The notes under the pieces are model-generated. The model was not told the origin of the DNA and made no database searches. It was given only the letters and a program-made list of their open reading frames with translations. A stretch of DNA of 64,000 nt. Origin: Basidiobolus meristosporus CBS 931.73 (taxonomy: Eukaryota; Basidiobolomycota; Basidiobolomycetes; Basidiobolales; Basidiobolaceae). Shown in pieces: positions 28,626 through 40,344 of this stretch; within the stretch, counting starts at the first letter, position 1; the number at the start of each line of letters is the position of its first letter. Both the position numbers and the translations under genes were made by a program. The DNA lies in contig MCFE01000169.1 of NCBI GenBank assembly GCA_002104905.1, positions 62,001 through 126,000 on the forward strand, given 5' to 3'.

Positions 28626-31600
28626 GATATTCAGCTTTTGTCACCTTAAACCAAGACCCAGATGTTTGCTATTTTAATCTTTACCCAGGTCCTAGATATG
28701 TGCTTTAATAACCTTAACCAAGGTCCTAGTACCACCCATCATTGTCTTGACATAGGTATTGAATCTTGACAATCACTTTACTTTATCCTTTTTTTCAATA
28801 TTCAGTACCTTCAACCAATTTGCTGATCCCAACTTTTATCACATGACCCAGGTCCTAGATCTCAACTTTGAATACCTTAACCTGGTTCTAGATCTTAGCT
28901 TTCATCACCATCTCCCAGGTCCTAGATCTCAGCTTTCATCACCAATACTGAGATTCTAGTTCTTAACTTCCATCACCAATACCCTGGTCCTAGCTCTCAA
29001 CATTGATCACCTTAGCCCAGATCCTAAATGTTAACATTCATCACCTTAGCCCAGGTCCTAGATCTCATTTTCCATCACCTTAGCCCTGGTTCTCAATCTA
29101 AACTTTCATCACCTTAGCCCAGGACCTAAACTTCAACATTCATCACCTTGGCCCAGGTCCTAGATCTCAACATTCATCACCATGACCCAGGTCCTATATA
29201 TCATTTTCCATGACCGTAGCCCATTCATCACCTTAGCCCAGGTCCTCAATCTCAACTTTCATCACCTTGGCCCAGGTCCTAGATCTCAACTTTCATCACC
29301 TTGGCCCAGGTCCTAGATCTCAACATTCATCACCATGACCTGGGTCCTGGATCTCAACTTTGATTACCTTGGCCCAGGTCCTCAATCTCAACTTTCATTA
29401 CCTTAGCCCAGGTCCTAGATCTCAACTTCCATCACCTTGACCCAGGTCCCCAATCTCAACTTTCATCACCTTAGCCCAGGTCCTAGATCTTAACTTTCAT
29501 CACCTTAGTCCAGGTCCTAGATCTCAACTTTCATCACCTTGGCCCAGGACCTAAACTTCAACATTCATCACCATGACCCAGGTTCTAGATCTTAACTTTC
29601 ATCACCTTAGTCCAGGTCCTAGATCTCAACATTCATCACCTTAGCCCAGGTCCTCAATCTCAACTTTCATCACCTTGGCCCAGGTCCTAGATCTCAACAT
29701 TTATCACCATGACCTGGGTCCTAGATCTCAGCTTTGATTACCTTGGCCCAGGTCCTCAATCACAACTTTCACCATGTTAGCCCAGGTGCTAGATCTCAAC
29801 TTTCATCAACTTGGCCTAGGTCCTTAATCTCAACTTTCATCACCTTAGCCCAGGTCCTAGATCTCAACATTCATCACCATGACCCGGGTCCTAGATCTCA
29901 ACTTTCATCACATTGGCCCAGGACCTAAACTTCAACATTCATCACCATGACCCAGGTCCTAGATCTTAACTTTCATCACCTTAGTCCAGGTCCTAGATCT
30001 CAACATTCATCACCTTAGCCCAGGTCCTCAATCTCAACTTTCATCACCTTGGCCCAGGTCCTAGATCTCAACATTCATCACCATGACCCGGGTCCTGGAT
30101 CTCAACTTTGATTACCTTGGCCCAGGTCCTCAATCTCAACTTCCATCACCTTGACCCAGGACCTAAACTTCAACATTCATCACCATGACCCAGGTCCTAG
30201 ATCTTAACTTTCATCACCTTAGTCCAGGTCCTAGATCTCAACATTCATCACCTTAGCCCAGGACCTAGATCTCAACTTTCATCACCTTGGCCCAGGTCCT
30301 AGATCTCAACATTGATCACCATGACCCGGGTCCTAGATCTCAACTTTGATTACCTTGGCCCAGGTCCTCAATCTCAACTTCCATCACCTTGACCCAGGTC
30401 CTCAATCTCAACTTTCATCACCTTAGCCCAGGTCCTAGATCTTAACTTTCATCACCTTAGTCCAGGTCCTAGATCTCAACATTCATCACCTTAGCCCAGG
30501 TCCTCAATCTCAACTTTCATCACATTGGCCCAGGACCTAAGCTTCAACATTCATCACCATGACCCAGGTCCTAGATCTTAACTTTCATCACCTTAGTCCA
30601 GGTCCTAGATCTCAACATTCATCACCTTAGCCCAGGTCCTCAATCTCAACTTTCATCACCTTGGCCCAGGTCCTAGATCTCAACTTTCATCACCTTGGCC
30701 CAGGTCCTAGATCTCAACATTCATCACCATGACCTGGGTCCTGGATCTCAACTTTGATTACCTTGGCCCAGGTCCTCAATCTCAACTTTCATCACCTTAG
30801 CCCAGGTCCTAGATCTTAACTTTCATCACCTTAGTCCAGGTCCTAGATCTCAACATTCATCACCTTAGCCCAGGTCCTCAATCTCAACTTTCATCACCTT
30901 GGCCCAGGACCTAAACTTCAACATTCATCACCATGACCCAGGTCCTAGATCTTAACTTTCATCACCTTAGTCCAGGTCCTAGATCTCCACATTCATCACC
31001 TTAGCCCAGGTCCTCAATCTCAACTTTCATCACCTTGGCCCAGGTCCTAGATCTCAACTTTCATCACCTTGGCCCAGGTCCTAGATCTCAACATTCATCA
31101 CCATGACCCGGGTCCTGGATCTCAACTTTGATTACCTTGGCCCAGGTCCTCAATCTCAACTTCCATCACCTTGACCCAGGTCCTCAATCTCAACTTTCAT
31201 CACCTTAGCCCAGGTCCTAGATCTTAACTTTCATCACCTTAGTCCAGGTCCTATATCTCCACTTTCATCACCTTGGCCCAGGACCTAAACTTCAACATTC
31301 ATCACCATGACCCAGGTCCTAGATCTTAACTTTCATCACCTTAGTCCAGGTCCTAGATCTCAACATTCATCACCTTAGCCCAGGTCCTCAATCTCAACTT
31401 TCATCACATTGGCCCAGGACCTAAACTTCAACATTCATCACCATGACCCAGGTCCTAGATCTTAACTTTCATCACCTTAGTCCAGGTCCTAGATCTCAAC
31501 ATTCATCACCTTAGCCCAGGTCCTCAATCTCAACTTTCATCACCTTAGCCCGGGTTCTAGATCTCAACTTTCATTACTATTACCCAGGTCCTAGATCTCA

Positions 31601-31860
31601 TTTTCCATCACCTTAGCCCAGGTTCTCAATCTAAACTTTCATCACCTTAGCCCAGGACCTGAACTTCAACATTCATCACCTTGGCCCAGGTCCTGGATCT
31701 CAACATTCATCACCATGACCCAGGTCCTAGATCTCATTTTTCATGACCTTAGCCCAGGTCCTGGATCTCAACTTCATTACCTTGGCCCAGGTCCTCAATC
31801 TCAACTTTCATCACCATGACCCAGGTCCTAGATCTCAACTTTCATCAACTTGGCCCGGTC

Positions 31861-32422
31861 CTGGATCTCATTTTCCATCACCTTAGCCCAGGTCCTAGAT
31901 CTGACCCAGGTCCTAGATCTCATTTTCCATCACCTTAGCCCAGGTTGCAGATCTCAACTTCCATCACCTTGGCCCAGGTCCTCAGTCTCAACTTTCATCA
32001 CCATGACCCGGGTCCTAGATCTCAATTTCCATCACCTTAGCTCAGGTCCTAGATCTCAACTTTCATCACCTTGGCCCAGGTCCTAGATCTCATTTTCCAT
32101 CACCTTAGCCCATGTCCTAGATCTCAACTTTCATCACCTTAGCCCAGGTCCTAGATCTCAACTTCCATCAACTTGGCCAAGGTCCTCATTCTCAACTTTC
32201 ATCACCTTGGCCTAGGTCCTAGATCTCATTTTCCATCACCTTAGCCCAGGTCCTAGATCTCAACATTCATCACCTTAACCCAGGTCCTGGATCTCAACTT
32301 TGATTACCTTGGTCCAGGTCCTCAATCTCAACTTTCCTCACCTTAGCACAGGACCTAAACTTCAACATTCATCACCATGACTCAGGTCCTAGATCTCAAC
32401 TTTGATTACCTTGGCCCAGGTC
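31861..32422 (+). repeat. 562-bp higher-order unit, copy 1
   Basis: This unit holds 16 full 34-bp monomers plus one truncated 18-bp monomer (CTAGATCTGACCCAGGTC). The next 562 bp repeat it base for base as far as I could compare. The truncated monomer makes the period diagnostic. A third, partial version with the same truncated monomer begins near 33,740. Confidence 0.85.
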
Positions 32423-32984
32423 CTGGATCTCATTTTCCATCACCTTAGCCCAGGTCCTAGATCTGACCCAGGTCCTAGATCTCATTTTCCATCACCTTAG
32501 CCCAGGTTGCAGATCTCAACTTCCATCACCTTGGCCCAGGTCCTCAGTCTCAACTTTCATCACCATGACCCGGGTCCTAGATCTCAATTTCCATCACCTT
32601 AGCTCAGGTCCTAGATCTCAACTTTCATCACCTTGGCCCAGGTCCTAGATCTCATTTTCCATCACCTTAGCCCATGTCCTAGATCTCAACTTTCATCACC
32701 TTAGCCCAGGTCCTAGATCTCAACTTCCATCAACTTGGCCAAGGTCCTCATTCTCAACTTTCATCACCTTGGCCTAGGTCCTAGATCTCATTTTCCATCA
32801 CCTTAGCCCAGGTCCTAGATCTCAACATTCATCACCTTAACCCAGGTCCTGGATCTCAACTTTGATTACCTTGGTCCAGGTCCTCAATCTCAACTTTCCT
32901 CACCTTAGCACAGGACCTAAACTTCAACATTCATCACCATGACTCAGGTCCTAGATCTCAACTTTGATTACCTTGGCCCAGGTC
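32423..32984 (+). repeat. 562-bp higher-order unit, copy 2
   Basis: This is a tandem duplicate of 31,861-32,422. It carries the same truncated monomer and the same scattered variants (CCCATGTCC, GGTTGCAGATC, CTTAACCCAGG). No difference was seen by eye, so the duplication is very recent, or the two copies were kept identical by gene conversion, or it is an assembly effect. Confidence 0.85.
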
Positions 32985-35080
32985 CTGGATCTCATTTTCC
33001 ATCACCTTAGCCCAGGTCCTCAATCTCAACTTTCATCACCTTAGCCCAGGTCCTAGACCTCAACTTTGATCACCTTGGCCCAGGTCCTAGATCTCATTTT
33101 CCATCACGTTAGCCAGGTCCTAGATCTCAATTTTCATCACTCTTACCCAGGTCACAGTTCTCAACCTTCATCACTATTATCCAGGTCCTAGATCTCAATT
33201 TTCAACTTTCAACACCTTGGCCCAGGTCCTGGATCTCATTTTCCATCACCTTAGCCCAGGTCCTCAATCTCAACTTTCATCACCTTAGCCCAGGTCCTAG
33301 ATCTCAACATTCATCACCATGACCCAGGTCCTAGATCTCATATTCCGTGACCTTGGCCCAGGTCCTAGATCTCAATTTCCATCACGTTGACCCAGGTCCT
33401 CAATCTCAACTTTCATCACCTTAGCCTGGGTCCTAGATCTCAACTTTCATCACCTTGGCCCAGGTCCTAGATCTCATTTTCCATCACCTTAGCCCAGGTT
33501 CTCAATCTAAACTTTCATCACCTCAGCCCAGGACCTAAACTTCAACATTCATCACCTTGGCCCAGGTCCTCAATTTCAACATTCATCACCATGACCCAGG
33601 TCCTAGATCTCATTTTCCATGACCTTAGCCCAGGTCCTAGATCTCAACTTCCATTACCTTGCCCCAGGTCCTCAATCTCAACTTTCATCACCATGACCCA
33701 GGTCCTAGATCTCAACTTTCATCACCTTGGCCCAGGTCCTGGATCTCATTTTCCATCACCTTAGCCCAGGTCCTAGATCTGACCCAGGTCCTAGATCTCA
33801 TTTTCCCTCACCTTAGCCCAGGTCGCAGATCTCAACTTCCATCACCTTGGCCAAGGTCCTCAGTCTCAACTTTCATCACTATGACCCGGGTCCTAGATCT
33901 TAACTTTCATCACCTTAGTCCAGGTCCTATATCTCAACTTTCATCACCTTGGCCCAGGACTCAAACTTCAACATTCATCACCATGACCCAGGTCCTAGAT
34001 CTTAACTTTCATCACCTTAGTCCAGGTCCTTGATCTCAACATTCATCACCTTAGCCCAGGACCTAGATCTCAACTTTCATCACCTTGGCCCAGGTCCTAG
34101 ATCTCAACATTCATCACCATGACCCGGGTCCTAGATCTCAACTTTGATTACCTTGGCCCAGGTCCTCAATCTCAACTTTCATCACCTTAGCCCAGGTCCT
34201 GGATCTCAACTTCCATCAACTTGGCCTAGGTCCTCAATCTCAACTTTCATCACCTTAGTCCAGGTCCTAGATCTAAACATTCATCACCTTAGCCCAGGTC
34301 CTCAATCTCAACTTTCATCACCTTAGTCCAGGTCCTAGATCTAAACATTCATCACCTTAGCCCAGGTCCTCAATCTCACCTTTCATCACCTTGGCCCAGG
34401 TCCTAGATCTCAACATTCATCACCATGACCCGGGTCCTAGATCTCAACTTTGATTACCTTGGCCCAGGTCCTCAATCTCAACTTTCATCACCTTAGCCCA
34501 GGTCCTGGATCTCAACTTCCATCAACTTGGCCTAGGTCCTCAATCTCAACTTTCATCACCTTAGTCCAGGTCCTAGATCTAAACATTCATCACCTTAGCC
34601 CAGGTCCTCAATCTCAACTTTCATCACTTTGGCGCAGGACCTAAACTTTAACATTCATCACCTTGGCCCAGGTCCTAGAACTCAACTTTGATTACCTTGG
34701 TCCAGGTCCTCAATCTCAACTTTCATTACCTTAGCCCAGGACCTAAACTTCAACATTCATCACCATGACCCAGGTCCTAGATCTCAACTTTGATTACCTT
34801 GGTCCAGGCCCTAGATCTCAACTTTCATCACCTTGGGCCAGGTCCTAGATCTCAACTTTCATCACCTTGTTCCAGGTCCTCAATCTCATTTTCCATCACG
34901 TTAGCCAGGTCCTATATCTCAATTTTCATCACTCTTACCCAGGTCATAGATCTCAACCTTCATCACTATTATCCAGGTCCTAGACCTCAATTTTCAACTT
35001 TCAACTCCTTGGCCCAGGTTCTAGATCTCAACTTTCATCACCTTGGCCCAGGTCCCAGATCTCATTTTCCATCACCTTAG

Positions 35081-37265
35081 CCAGGTCCTGGATCTCAATT
35101 TTCATCACTCTTACCCAGGTTATAGATCTCAACCTTCATCACTATTATTCAGGTCCTAGATCTCAATTTTCATCACTCTTACCCAGGTCCTAGATCTCAA
35201 CTTCCACAACCATTACCCATGTCCTAAATCTCTACTTTCATCACCTTAGCCCAGATCCTAGATCTCAACTATGATCTCTATTACCCAGGTCCTAGATCTC
35301 AACTTTCTTCACCATTACCTAGGTCATAGATCCCAACTTTCATCACCTTAGGCCAGGTCCTAGATCTCAACTATCATTGCTATTACCCATGTCCTAGATA
35401 TCAGCTTTTATCACCTAGGCTCAGGTCCTAGATCTCAACTTTCATCACTATTACCCAGGTCCTAGATCTCAACTTTCATTATTATTACCCAGGTCCTATA
35501 TCTCAACTTTCATCACTCTAACCCAGGTAATAGATCTCAACTTTCATCACAATCACCTAGGTCCTAGATCCCAATTTTCTTCATTCTTACCCAGGTCTTA
35601 GATTTCAACTTTCATAACCATTACCCAGGTCATAGATCTCAGCTTTCATCACTATTACCCTGTTCCAAGATCTCAACTTTCATCACCATTGTGCAGGTCA
35701 AAGATCTCAACTTTTATCTCCTTAGCCCAGGTCTTAGATCTTAATTTTTATCACCTTAATCCAGGTCCAAGATCTCAACTTTCATCACCTTAGCCCATGA
35801 TCTAGATCTCAACTATCATCACTATTACCCAGTTCCAAGATCTCAACTTTCATCACCATTGCCCAGGTCAAAGATCTCAACTTTCATCACCTTAGTCCAG
35901 GACTTAGATCTTTATTTTTATCACCTTAAGCCAGGTCCAAGATCTCAACATTCATCACCTTAGCCCAGGTCCTGGATCTCAATGTTCTTCTCCTTTGTCC
36001 AGGTTCTAGATCTCAACTTTCATCACCATTACCTGGGTCCTAGATCTCAACTTTCATCACCCTTACCCATCTCCTAAATCCCAACTTTAGCAACTATTAT
36101 CCAGGTCTTAGATCTCAAATATCATCACCATTATCTAGGTCCTAGATCTCAACTTCCTTCACCATTACCCAGGTCCTAGATCTCAACTCTCATTACTATT
36201 ACCCAGGTCCTAGATCCCAACTTTAATACTCATGTGCCAGGCCTTAGATCTCAACTAGCATCACAATAACCCAAGACCTAGATCTGTACCACCATGACCC
36301 AGGTCCTAGATCTCATCTTTCATCACTATTATCCAGGTCCTAGATCTCAACTTTCATCACCTTAACCTGGTCCTTGATATCAACCATCATCACCATATAT
36401 GCAAGCCCTCGGCATTGACTTTCATCACCATAACTTAGGTCATAGATTTCAGCATTAATCACCATAATCCAGGTCCTATATCTCAGCTTTCATAACCTTA
36501 ACCTGATCCTAGATCTCCACTGTCATTACTGTATACAAAAGCCCTAGGCATCAACTCTCATCACCATAACTTAGGTCATAGATCTCAACATTAATCACCA
36601 TAATCCAGGTCCTAGATCTCAACATTCATAGCCTTGATTCAGGCCCTAGAACTCAACTTTCATCACCCTTATGCAGGCCCCACATCTCTACTTACTTCAC
36701 CTTAACAACATCCTAGATCTAATTTGCTTCATCTTGACTGCAGTCCTAGATCTCTACTTTCTTCACCTTGACTTCAGTCCTAGATCTCTACTTTCTTCAC
36801 CTTGACCACCATCCTGGATCTCAGATCTTATCACCTTGATCCAGGTCCTAGACTTTGACTATCATCACCATCCCCTTAGCCCAAGTCCTAGATCTCAGCT
36901 TACATCACAATTCCCCAGGTCCTAATTCTCTACTTTCTTCACCTTTACCCACATCCTGGTTCTCAACTCCCATCACCATGATCCAGGTTCTATATCTCAG
37001 CTTTCATCATCATTGCCCAGGTCCTAGATCTCTGCTTTCTTCACATTGGCCCACATCCTGGATCTTATCTCTCAACACCTTGACCCAGGTCCTAGATCTC
37101 AACTTTCACTGCCATTACCCAGATGCTAGATCTCTGTTTTGCACCTTGACCCACATCCTGGATCTCAACCTTCATCACCTTGACCCTGGATCTATATCTT
37201 AACAATCAACACCTTGACTCAAATCTTAGATGTCAGCTTTGTGATCCTGACCTAGGCTCTGGATG
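35081..37265 (+). repeat. Array B, divergent right edge
   Basis: Monomers remain recognisable (CCTAGATCTCAACTTTCATC) but vary in spacing and sequence, with forms such as CACTATTACCCAGG and CACCATAACTTAGGTC. Similarity fades out near 37,265. The left edge of array B (28,626-28,900) is similarly degenerate but much shorter. Confidence 0.8.
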
Positions 37266-37429
37266 TGAGCTTTTATACAAGAATTCAAGTATGCTAAAGC
37301 ACCCAAGATCAAATACATGCCAGTACTCTGGAGATTTCATGGAGCAAGTAGAAGATTTACCATTATATCAAATAAGTCTTTTGTAAGCTAGGATGTAAGT
37401 CAATAGTGAACCAAAGCTGGCTCTAGGCC

Positions 37430-38001
37430 ATGCATGTTGTAATTATCAAGTTCAAGACTAGATATTCATGCTTACTTATTTACATAGGTCTTAGGCAGTG
37501 ATTATTGCTGAAATGGTGCTAGGCTTCTCACCCATAGCTGCATGTTAGGATGCTTTCCCATGTATAGCTCATCAATTGTTATGATATTTCCTTCATAGTC
37601 ATGTAATGCCAGGAGTCTTACATGGTGGTTTTTGTACCTGGCCAGAAAAAAGTCTCTTTGGCTTCTTTTGGGCCTTCTAATCCTGACTGGAACAGCATCC
37701 AAGATATTTCTAATACCAATCTTGTCAGGGAATACTCCTTGGAATGGCAAAGTGCTGCTGGTCCAATATTTTGCTTACTAAGCCTGCTCCATGTCATTCA
37801 TTCTGGAAGCTAAACAATCCTCACCAGTTTGAATCTGAGTGTATAGATGTTAATATTTGGTAGTGCCATAAATGACTGGCTGGAATCAAGAATGTCCCAC
37901 AAGTACTTTCCAGATGCTGTTAAGTGTGAAAACTTCTGTTGTAACCTTTGAGATATTAATTTTGGCAGCAGAATGTTTATGCATAGGTTAGAACAATCCA
38001 A
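37430..38001 (-). pseudogene. Harbinger/DDE_4-type transposase remnant
   Basis: The minus-strand frame at 37,502-37,750, extended a few codons upstream, reads with the layout of the middle of a PIF/Harbinger-type DDE transposase. It contains NILDAVPVRIRRP, then RYKNHHVRLLALHDYEGNI and YMGKHPNMQLW. In that family these positions are a D-x-T-x-I-x-x-P motif, a K-x-H segment, and a GxxHD motif carrying the second catalytic Asp. Here the H-D pair reads HPN, so a catalytic residue is lost. A stop at about 37,785 separates it from another minus-strand open stretch (37,810-38,001) that may be its upstream part. No terminal inverted repeats were found. This is a dead fragment. Confidence 0.5.
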
Positions 38002-39900
38002 TCATGTCTTAACAAGTGCCAAAGGACTTTCCCACCACTTAAATCCTTACAATGGCACATAATGCAGATATGTGGGCATTAATACTACAGGTGGCTTTAA
38101 GCAAGGAAAACAAGACTAAAACCTGTTTGAGCCATATTATAACAATACTTGGGCATGGACAATGGTGCAGTCAGTTATATGCAAGAGGCTCTACCATAAA
38201 ACAACTACTGTGAAAAGAAGCAATCTTCTTAAAGCAGCAATGAGTCTAAAAAGGCAAAAGAACAGCCCCAACCCATTTTACTAGAAGCATATTCTGTTAT
38301 AAACCAATTGCCTGTTTATTTTGCCCATCATACCATGGATACTCCACATATAGTTTGAATAAAATAATACTATTGGGTTTTCTCAATTTGCCTTTATATA
38401 TGCACATACCTGCTGCAATTGGCACACTTCTGTTACCTCTAGTTGCCAGTATTTCCACTTGATGCCTGCATAGTAGCCATATTCATTATATGCTTGGTAG
38501 CAGATGTACTTGGCTAACATATGCAATATGTTGGCCACCTTTGCCATTATCAGCTATTTGATATCCACAAAGTACCAGTTGATTTTCAGCCATTTCTTTC
38601 CTTCTGCTTGCTGGACATTAGTCCCCCACCTGTTTGTTATTCCTCTTTCCTTCTGGTGGATATCATACCAAGAGGTGTAGTGTTAACCTGTTGTACATGC
38701 TTTTGGCAGACTTGTCTTTGTTGTCCTATTTCCATATTTATCTCCATGTGTGCACCTGTGTTCATTTTCTTTCATTACTTCTTCAGCATACTCTACATGA
38801 CAACTCATCACATCTATTACAGATGTTGATGTTATATTCTTGATCAGGCTTGTATATGAAATTGCTTGCAATTTAGCCCTTCTTTCCATCTCCTCACACA
38901 TCCACTCCATTGGAAACTTGCAGAATGTAAATCATGGCCCTATAGTCTTCACACTATTTGCCAGGCAAAAGAGAGAGTGGATACTATAGTTGCGAAAGTA
39001 TGCATATTATGGCCTGTGCCTGTAAAAGACCTGGTTGTATCTTACTACAAAGTCCTCATATAGTAGCTGTAGATGCATCAAGGTGGCATTGGTGCACTGC
39101 TTTACAAGGAATACTCTATTAGAAGTCTGAGTAACAATCCTACCAAAGGGCCATTGCCAAATTAATATTACATAAGTGAGGGGTCATATATCTACAAGGA
39201 TCCCATATATAATCTGCTAGAAAAGAATTGCACCCTAATTATGGTGAACACTAAGTCATATTCTGACTATCTATTACCCTTCATATCTTCATTGATTGGT
39301 TATTATTCTTGTCTCTTACTTCCTGATTTTGCACTCTCAGTATTCTGCTACTATTACTGCTTGTTCATTGGCCATCTTATATTGGTCATGCTCCTGCTTC
39401 TTGAGCTCTTATTACTCCCTCAATATTCCTGTATGCTCATAGCTTACTTTATCACAATCCTCAGTTGTTTCTCAATACTTTTATGTATGGACTAGTACAT
39501 AAGTCCAATAGCTCTATCATCCCCTTCCCCAATTTTACACTGTATCAGTTGTCCCATTAAAACCCACCATTCAAGTAGTGTTCATTGCAAGCATCTATCC
39601 TCCAATTGTTTGGTTGTCTCCAAACAGTCTTGTGCCAGCTATTATTCACGCATTCCCATACATTCTGGTGCATTGAGGATTCCTTTATTTAGCAATGCTT
39701 TAGCTAGTTCCTCCATTAACTCTCCACCATAATTGTAGGCACCTATGCTCTCATCTCCATTAAAGGTCTTCTGGAGTGATATGGCATGCATTATTGACCT
39801 ACAAAAATCTACCAAGATCATTTATATCAATTTGCATATTTAGTGGTGCTGCTTTGTAAGTGGGTGAGATCTCTACACAACTGCCTGTAGTAGGCTTGTT
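38002..39900. other. CpG-poor DNA, probable transposon debris
   Basis: No intact gene is visible. A minus-strand open frame at 38,683-38,910 (75 codons, starting MEWMCEEMERRAKLQ) has a plausible protein composition, is preceded by stop-broken frames, and could be old transposon coding sequence. Overlapping plus-strand frames here and at 39,241-39,495 are Leu/Ser/Cys/Tyr-rich and look like antisense or chance reads. Confidence 0.45.
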
Positions 39901-40340
39901 CTGAATCTCCACAGGTTCCTCAGCATCTTCAGGCAATTGCTTGAAGGGCCATGTTGCTGCACCTGCTGTAATACCCTTGATCTTCTTGGTGTTTCTTCTT
40001 GTCTCTCTAGAGATTTGGAGCTTTGTTGCATCAGAGTATTGGCTACTACAAAATATTGTGTTTCTTAGGCATTTCTCTGATTTCCTCTTAGAGGGACTTC
40101 CCTTACTTTCTCTTTGCCTTTCCTTCTACTATTATCACCATTGCTGCTATCACTTGGTTTTCTGCCTCCAATAGCATTTAATATTCTTCAGATATTTTTA
40201 GAATAGTTCAATACCAGCCCAGGACCCATTTGCATGCTTGAATCCAGGATACTGTGAATGAAACTCATTAAGTGCCATATGCTTCTCTTTGGGGGCATAT
40301 GGACCCAATCTATGCCATTCCTTGGACAACTTTGTGTCAT
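39900..40340 (-). pseudogene. Dispersed coding repeat, copy 2, with extension
   Basis: The minus-strand read holds KLSKEWHRLGPYAPKEKH, then FHSQYPGFKHAN and SWAGIE. It continues, after frame breaks, into a basic Ser/Lys/Arg-rich stretch (KGKEKVREV) and a Gln-rich segment. The first part is paralogous to 1,041-1,180. Both lie on the same strand. Harbinger transposons carry a second, DNA-binding gene, and the transposase remnant lies 2 kb away, so this could be its companion. That link is only an inference. Confidence 0.45.
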
Positions 40341-40344
40341 TTTC

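Larger units (their letters stand above)
28900..35080 (+). repeat. Array B, homogeneous core
   Basis: Monomers here are close to consensus and show repeating higher-order blocks. One block at 34,108-34,326 recurs at 34,414-34,632, an offset of 306 bp or exactly nine monomers. The variant with CATGACCCGGGTCCT is one of the few CpG-containing monomers in the window. Confidence 0.85.
28626..37265 (+). repeat. 34-bp satellite, array B (inverted relative to array A)
   Basis: Tandem 34-bp monomers have the plus-strand consensus CCTAGATCTCAACTTTC, then ATCACCTTAGCCCAGGT. The reverse complement of the array A monomer differs only in the middle (CAGCACCTGGACC against CATCACCTTAGCC), so the arrays are one satellite in head-to-head orientation. 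Monomer variants (CTTAGCCCAGG, CTTGGCCCAGG, CATGACCCGGGTCC, ACCTAAACTTCAACATTC) alternate in short higher-order patterns. The plus-strand open frames of 60-124 codons are by-products of the stop-free monomer. Confidence 0.95.

Noticed and set aside
7600-35080. Regular 34-bp repeats as a possible CRISPR array
   Set aside because: The repeats are directly adjacent with no unique spacers, diverge gradually, and lie in DNA with introns and TATA/AATAAA signals. They are a tandem satellite.
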